Source: an uncultured bacterium (GTDB lineage: Bacteria; Actinomycetota; Coriobacteriia; Coriobacteriales; Coriobacteriaceae). Taken from it: 9,822 bases of DNA. Positions 6,386 to 9,822 of this stretch are shown here, one piece after another. The stretch is taken from assembly GCA_905215945.1 (NCBI GenBank), contig CAJMRZ010000038.1, positions 1 to 9,822 on the forward strand. The letters are read 5' to 3'. The notes under the pieces were generated by a model. That model did not search any database and had not been told where the DNA came from. It saw only the letters and a program-made list of their open reading frames with translations. A program made the translations under genes and the position numbers. Each line of letters opens with the position of its first letter. Within the stretch, counting starts at the first letter, position 1.

Positions 6386-6426
6386 AAAACCACCACAAAG
6401 GGGACAGGCACCTTCGTGGTGGTTTT
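6386..6426. repeat. Inverted repeat with 19-nt loop between hisB and hisH
   Basis: Arms AAAACCACCAC (6386-6396) and GTGGTGGTTTT (6416-6426) are perfect complements over 11 bp. They enclose AAAGGGGACAGGCACCTTC (19 nt), within which AAGG and CCTT can extend the stem after one A/C mismatch. On the operon transcript (minus strand) the hairpin ends about 10 nt before the hisH ribosome binding site and is followed by UUUUGG. It could therefore weaken transcription or affect RNA stability or hisH initiation, but it is poor as a full terminator. On the plus strand the stem is followed by the better tract TTTTTGTCTTTG. The loop resembles that of the repeat at 3413-3445. Confidence 0.88.
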
Positions 6427-6440
6427 TGTCTTTGTAGCGG

Positions 6441-7028
6441 TTACAGCGAGCCCTTGGTGCTGGGGATGCCCTGCACGCGGGGATCCAGCTCACAGGCGTG
6501 GCGCATCGTGCGGCCCACAGCCTTAAAGGCGGCCTCGATAATGTGATGCGAGTTGCCGCCCGCCAGCTCGCGCACGTGCAGCGTGAGCTTGGCGTCGCGC
6601 GCAAAGGCATAGAAGAACTCGACGGCCAGCTCGGTATCGAAGCTGCCCACACGCTCGGTCGGCACGGGCAGCTCGCAGTAGGCCTGGCCGCGGCCCGAAA
6701 TATCCACGGCGGCCATCACGAGCGTCTCGTCCATGGCAATCGCCGCGTCGGCAAAGCGCGTAATGCCCGCCTTGTCACCCAGCGCCTGGCAAAACGCCTC
6801 GCCCAGCACAATGCCCGTGTCCTCGACGGTGTGGTGCGCATCGACCTCCACGTCGCCCACCGCGTGCACCGTCAAATCGAACAGGCCATGGCGGCCAAAG
6901 GCATTGAGCATGTGGTCGAAAAACGGCACGCCGGTCGAGATATCGCACGTACCGGTTCCATCCAGGTCGAGTTTGACGACAATGTCGGTCTCCCCCGTCT
7001 TGCGGGTCACCTCGGCATAACGGCCCAT
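6441..7028 (-). CDS. hisB: Imidazoleglycerol-phosphate dehydratase HisB (monofunctional)
   Basis: HisB dehydrates imidazole glycerol phosphate to imidazole acetol phosphate using a di-manganese site. The 195-residue protein is the dehydratase alone, with no N-terminal HAD phosphatase domain as found in enterics. Motifs are PFFDHMLNAFGRHG (35-48), DAHHTVEDTGI (63-73), MDETLVMAAVDISGRG (99-114) and GGNSHHIIEAAFKA (157-170), including the two HHxxE metal motifs at 65-69 and 161-165. The ATG directly abuts the hisC stop (TAGATG), with AAGGAGG upstream. The missing phosphatase function is probably covered by the convergent PHP protein at 2502-3413. Confidence 0.97.
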   Translation of the reverse strand: MGRYAEVTRKTGETDIVVKLDLDGTGTCDISTGVPFFDHMLNAFGRHGLFDLTVHAVGDVEVDAHHTVEDTGIVLGEAFCQALGDKAGITRFADAAIAMDETLVMAAVDISGRGQAYCELPVPTERVGSFDTELAVEFFYAFARDAKLTLHVRELAGGNSHHIIEAAFKAVGRTMRHACELDPRVQGIPSTKGSL

Positions 7029-8144
7029 CTAGATCTCCTCCTTCACCAGCACGGCAAACGCAGACAGTACCTCATCGTTTTCCTGCGGCGTGCCCACGGT
7101 AATGCGCAGACAGTCCGAAAGCCCCGGCGCATAGCTAAAGTCGCGCACCAAAATCGAATACTCGTCGCGTAGGCGCTCGCGCACGCGCGTGGCATGCGGC
7201 GTACGCACGAGCACAAAGTTCGCCGCGCTCGGCCATACCTCCACGGGCAGGCCTTCGGCAGCCATCGCGCGCAGGGCGCACAGCTCGCGCTCGCGCTCGG
7301 TTGCGACCTGTGCCACCACAGGCGTGTACGATTCGCGGGCACGCAAGCAGGCAAGCGCGGCGGCCTGACTCAGCACATTGACCGAATAGATCTGGCGAAT
7401 CGCCGCGAACACGTCGATGACTTCCGGCGCCGCGATCACGTAACCCAAACGCGTACCGGCAGCGCCAAACGCCTTGGACAACGTATGCAGAATCACCAGG
7501 TTGGGATGCTCGGCGATAAGCCCCTGCGCCGTGGTGGCCGCGCCAAACAAATCGTCGGCAAACTCAACGTAGGCCTCGTCGACCATTACCATGCCGGGGC
7601 ACGCATCGCACAGCGCCGCGACAAAGTCGAGCGGTGCCACGTCACCCGTGGGGTTATTGGGCGAGGTCACGATTGCCAGGTTGCACTCGGACGCCGCCGC
7701 AAGCACGGCTGCCTGGTCGAGCTCAAAGGTCGCGGGGTCGCGCCACACGTCGCGCACCTCGGTCTGGCAGAGCGACGCAAAGAACGCGTACTCGCTAAAG
7801 CACGGCGGGCAGTTGAGCAGGGTCCGCCCAGCGCCGCCAAACGCCAGCAGGTAGTTATAGAGCAGCTCGTCGCCGCCGTTTCCCACGCAAGTATTCTCGC
7901 GCGTCACGCCATGCCAAGCAGCCAGCTCGTCGCGCAGCTCGTTGGACATGGGATCGGGATAGCGGTTGAGCGGTGTGGCAGCCAAGGCCGCGTCGATCGC
8001 CTCGCGCACGCCAGCGGGCACGGGATAGGTGTTCTCGTTGGCCGAAAGGTTGATGCGTGTGGGCGTAAAGTTGGGATCGTAGGGCTCAATGCCGGCCAAG
8101 TAGGGCTGGACGAGCTCCTTCATGCGGGGCGTGAGCTCGGCCAT
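7029..8144 (-). CDS. hisC: Histidinol-phosphate aminotransferase HisC
   Basis: HisC transfers an amino group from glutamate to imidazole acetol phosphate, giving histidinol phosphate. The 371-residue fold-type I PLP enzyme has INLSANENTYPVP (31-43), LNRYPDP (59-65), VGNGGDELL (87-95), SPNNPTGD (161-168), VMVDEAYVEF (186-195) and HTLSKAFGAAGTRLGY (220-235). K224 is the PLP lysine; N164, D189, Y192 and R232 are expected cofactor contacts. The ATG at 8142-8144, one base after the hisD stop, has AAGGAGG about 6 nt upstream; the frame continues further upstream into hisD without conserved sequence. Sits between hisD and hisB in the operon. Confidence 0.96.
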   Translation of the reverse strand: MAELTPRMKELVQPYLAGIEPYDPNFTPTRINLSANENTYPVPAGVREAIDAALAATPLNRYPDPMSNELRDELAAWHGVTRENTCVGNGGDELLYNYLLAFGGAGRTLLNCPPCFSEYAFFASLCQTEVRDVWRDPATFELDQAAVLAAASECNLAIVTSPNNPTGDVAPLDFVAALCDACPGMVMVDEAYVEFADDLFGAATTAQGLIAEHPNLVILHTLSKAFGAAGTRLGYVIAAPEVIDVFAAIRQIYSVNVLSQAAALACLRARESYTPVVAQVATERERELCALRAMAAEGLPVEVWPSAANFVLVRTPHATRVRERLRDEYSILVRDFSYAPGLSDCLRITVGTPQENDEVLSAFAVLVKEEI

Positions 8145-8145
8145 A

Positions 8146-9582
8146 TTAGGCCTCCTTGCCAGTCGCGCCGGCGCCATCCGCGCTTGCAGCCGCCAGGTCC
8201 ACGCCATCGGCAACCGTCGCCACGGCGTCGCCCGGCCAGGCGACCTTGGTCAGGTCAGCCGCGGCGAGCGACTCGGCGCTCACGGCATCCTCGCCCTGCT
8301 CCAACACGCGACGGCGCAGTGCGGCAGAAAGCGCGTGTGCCCACAGGCCCTCGGCCTCGGCCAGACGCTGCGTAGCGGGAGCGTCGGAGAGCAGGCCCTC
8401 GGGCGTATAGCAAATGACACTCGAGCGCTTGACGAACTCCTCCACCGAAAGCGGGTTGGAGAACATGGCCGTGCCGCCGGTCGGCAGCGTGTGATTGGGG
8501 CCGGCAACGTAATCGCCGAGTGGCTCGGAGCTCCAAGCGCCCACAAAGATGGCGCCGGCGTTGCGAATACCGCCAAGCAGGCCCATCGCATCCTTGCAGT
8601 GCAGCTCCAGGTGCTCGGGCGCCACGGTGTTCACCGCCTCGACGGCGGCAGCCATGTCGGCGGCCACCACGATGGTGCCCTCGTTATCGAGTGAGGCGCG
8701 TGTGATCTCGGCACGCGGCGACTGCGCTACTAGAATGTCGATGCCCGCCTCGACCTCGCGCGCAAACTGCTCGTCGCAGGTCACCAGATAGCAGGCCGCC
8801 AGCGGATCATGCTCAGCCTGGGCCATCAGGTCGGCCGCGACCACCATGGGCTTGGCCGCGGCGTCGGCCAGCACGCAGACCTCGGAGGGACCGGCGACCA
8901 TATCGATACCCACATCACCCGAGACAATCTGCTTGGCAGCGGCGACAAAGGCGTTACCCGGGCCGGTAATCTTGTCGACACGCGGAATGGTCTCGGTACC
9001 GTACGCCATCGCGGCCACGGCCTGGGCGCCGCCCACCATATAGATCTCGTCCACGCCGCCGAGCTTTGCCGCCGCGAGCGTATACGGGCTAATCAGTCCA
9101 TCCTTTTGCGGCGGGGTTACCATGACCACGCGTTTGACGCCGGCCACCTTGGCGGGAATGGCGTTCATAAGCACGGTGGAAGGGTACTGTGCACGACCGC
9201 CCGGCACGTAGATACCGGCCGCAGCAAGCGGGGTCACCTTAACGCCGAGCATCGTGCCGTCCGGGCGCGTGGTAAACCAGCTCTGCTCGACCTCGCGCTG
9301 GTGGAACTCGCGAATCTGGCGTGCAGCCTTTTCGAGCGCCGCGACAAAAGCGGGATCGAGGCCTTCGAGCGCGGCATCGATCTGCTCTTGCGGTAGACGG
9401 AAGCTCTGCAGTTCAACGCCGTCAAAGCGCTGGCAATAGTCGCGCACTGCGGCATCGCCGTTGGCACGCACGTTGGCCACAATATCGCGGGCGGCGTCGA
9501 CGATGTTTTGCGGCAGCACGCCCTTACGGTTGAGCTGGTTGGTAACGAGGCGCTCACCGGGAGCAAGCTTGATAGTCTTCAT
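8146..9582 (-). CDS. hisD: Histidinol dehydrogenase HisD
   Basis: HisD carries out the last two steps, NAD-dependent oxidation of histidinol to histidine. The 478-residue protein shows [18 protein letters not shown] (123-140), KITGPGN (204-210), IDMVAGPSE (226-234), [10 protein letters not shown] (251-260), APEHLEL (321-327), [15 protein letters not shown] (356-370) and the EGLWAH helix (411-416). Expected Zn ligands are Q255, H258, D357 and H416; the catalytic pair is E323 and H324. About 62 residues follow H416, against about 15 in E. coli, ending in an Ala/Asp-rich tail. The start at [12 protein letters not shown] has AGGGGAT about 8 nt upstream; a longer in-frame start at 9651 looks non-conserved. 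Confidence 0.96.
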   Translation of the reverse strand: MKTIKLAPGERLVTNQLNRKGVLPQNIVDAARDIVANVRANGDAAVRDYCQRFDGVELQSFRLPQEQIDAALEGLDPAFVAALEKAARQIREFHQREVEQSWFTTRPDGTMLGVKVTPLAAAGIYVPGGRAQYPSTVLMNAIPAKVAGVKRVVMVTPPQKDGLISPYTLAAAKLGGVDEIYMVGGAQAVAAMAYGTETIPRVDKITGPGNAFVAAAKQIVSGDVGIDMVAGPSEVCVLADAAAKPMVVAADLMAQAEHDPLAACYLVTCDEQFAREVEAGIDILVAQSPRAEITRASLDNEGTIVVAADMAAAVEAVNTVAPEHLELHCKDAMGLLGGIRNAGAIFVGAWSSEPLGDYVAGPNHTLPTGGTAMFSNPLSVEEFVKRSSVICYTPEGLLSDAPATQRLAEAEGLWAHALSAALRRRVLEQGEDAVSAESLAAADLTKVAWPGDAVATVADGVDLAAASADGAGATGKEA

Positions 9583-9627
9583 ATCGGTATCCCCTATCGG
9601 TCGAGGTTGTGTTCGAAAAACGAAAGG

Positions 9628-9660
9628 CCGGGCGGCGGCGCCAATCGGCACGCAGCCCGG
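9628..9660 (-). promoter_or_regulatory. Possible attenuator hairpin in the hisG-hisD spacer
   Basis: In the 105-nt gap between hisG and hisD, CCGGGC (minus-strand 9660-9655) can pair with GCCCGG (9633-9628) around a 21-nt GC-rich loop that may form further pairs. It is followed on the transcript by CCTTTCGTTTTTC. This resembles a weak intrinsic terminator or RNA-processing hairpin between the first and second visible genes of the operon. The stem is short and the U-tract is interrupted, so this is only a candidate. Confidence 0.35.
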
Positions 9661-9687
9661 ATATGGGGGCGCCCGTGCGTGCTCGCG

Positions 9688-9822
9688 CTATTGTGCCGAG
9701 CCCGCGACGGGCTCAAAATGCTTGTCCTTAACGGCCGCGGCCAAGCGATTTGCCAGATTGCGTACGCGCGGATCCAGGCGCGCAGCACCCGGATTGACAA
9801 AGAAGCGGGCCGTGCAGTCCAT
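9688..9822 (-). CDS. hisG: ATP phosphoribosyltransferase HisG, C-terminal fragment (runs off right edge)
   Basis: HisG condenses ATP with PRPP, the committed step of histidine synthesis. Only the last 44 codons are in the window, reading in from the right edge to a TAG at 9688-9690. The peptide DCTARFFVNPGAARLDPRV fits the conserved HisG segment near the end of the catalytic domain (family form SSARLxVNPxSxK), followed by a helix NLANRLAAAVKDKHF. The protein ends soon after, without the roughly 80-residue ACT-like regulatory domain of long-form HisG. It therefore appears to be the short form that works with HisZ. Position immediately upstream of hisD agrees with the usual operon order. Identity rests on a short segment plus context. 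Confidence 0.82.
   Translation of the reverse strand: MDCTARFFVNPGAARLDPRVRNLANRLAAAVKDKHFEPVAGSAQ

Noticed and set aside
7194..8375. 393-codon plus-strand open frame opposite hisC and hisD
   Set aside because: It spans the junction of two unmistakable genes on the other strand, has an Arg/His-rich low-complexity end and no family signature.
1..9822. CRISPR arrays, tRNA or rRNA genes, insertion sequences, transposases
   Set aside because: I found no regularly spaced direct repeats, no cloverleaf-like or rRNA-like segments, and no transposase motifs in the coding regions. Almost all of the sequence is accounted for by housekeeping genes.

Overview
The window reads as a stretch of chromosome from a high-GC Gram-positive bacterium. 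The tightly packed genes, strong AGGAGG-type ribosome binding sites and protein character suggest an actinobacterium of the Coriobacteriia, Collinsella-like. That placement is inference from overall impression, not from a marker gene.

Left part (1-2202, all minus strand): the first 20 codons of enolase run off the left edge, preceded by a promoter region carrying a 10-bp direct repeat. Upstream of it lies a short operon transcribed leftwards: a stand-alone C-terminal LarC (nickel-pincer cyclometallase) domain, a YfcE-type metallophosphoesterase and MazG. It ends in a clear intrinsic terminator.

Middle (2203-3440): a 299-bp non-coding spacer holds a perfect 23-bp inverted repeat. After it a plus-strand PHP-domain histidinol-phosphate phosphatase converges on the end of the histidine operon.

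Right part (3441-9822, all minus strand): a nearly complete histidine operon in transcription order hisG(partial)-hisD-hisC-hisB-hisH-hisA-hisF-hisI-hisE. Genes overlap or are nearly contiguous, except at hisG/hisD (105 nt), hisB/hisH (79 nt) and hisI/hisE (45 nt). HisB is dehydratase-only, so the convergent PHP phosphatase supplies the histidinol-phosphate phosphatase step. HisI and HisE are separate proteins. With the phosphatase and hisG, every catalytic step from PRPP to histidine is represented. The HisG tail looks like the short form, so a hisZ partner is expected beyond the right edge.

The most unusual signal is non-coding. Three inverted repeats (2309-2373, 3413-3445, 6386-6426) have unrelated arms but each encloses a loop of exactly 19 nt. 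Two of the loops share an A[AT][AT]GGGGAC start and a final C. They sit between divergent genes, across two convergent stop codons, and inside the his operon just before the hisH ribosome binding site. They may be small REP-like mobile repeats. Otherwise the window is ordinary housekeeping DNA, and no new enzymatic system is evident.
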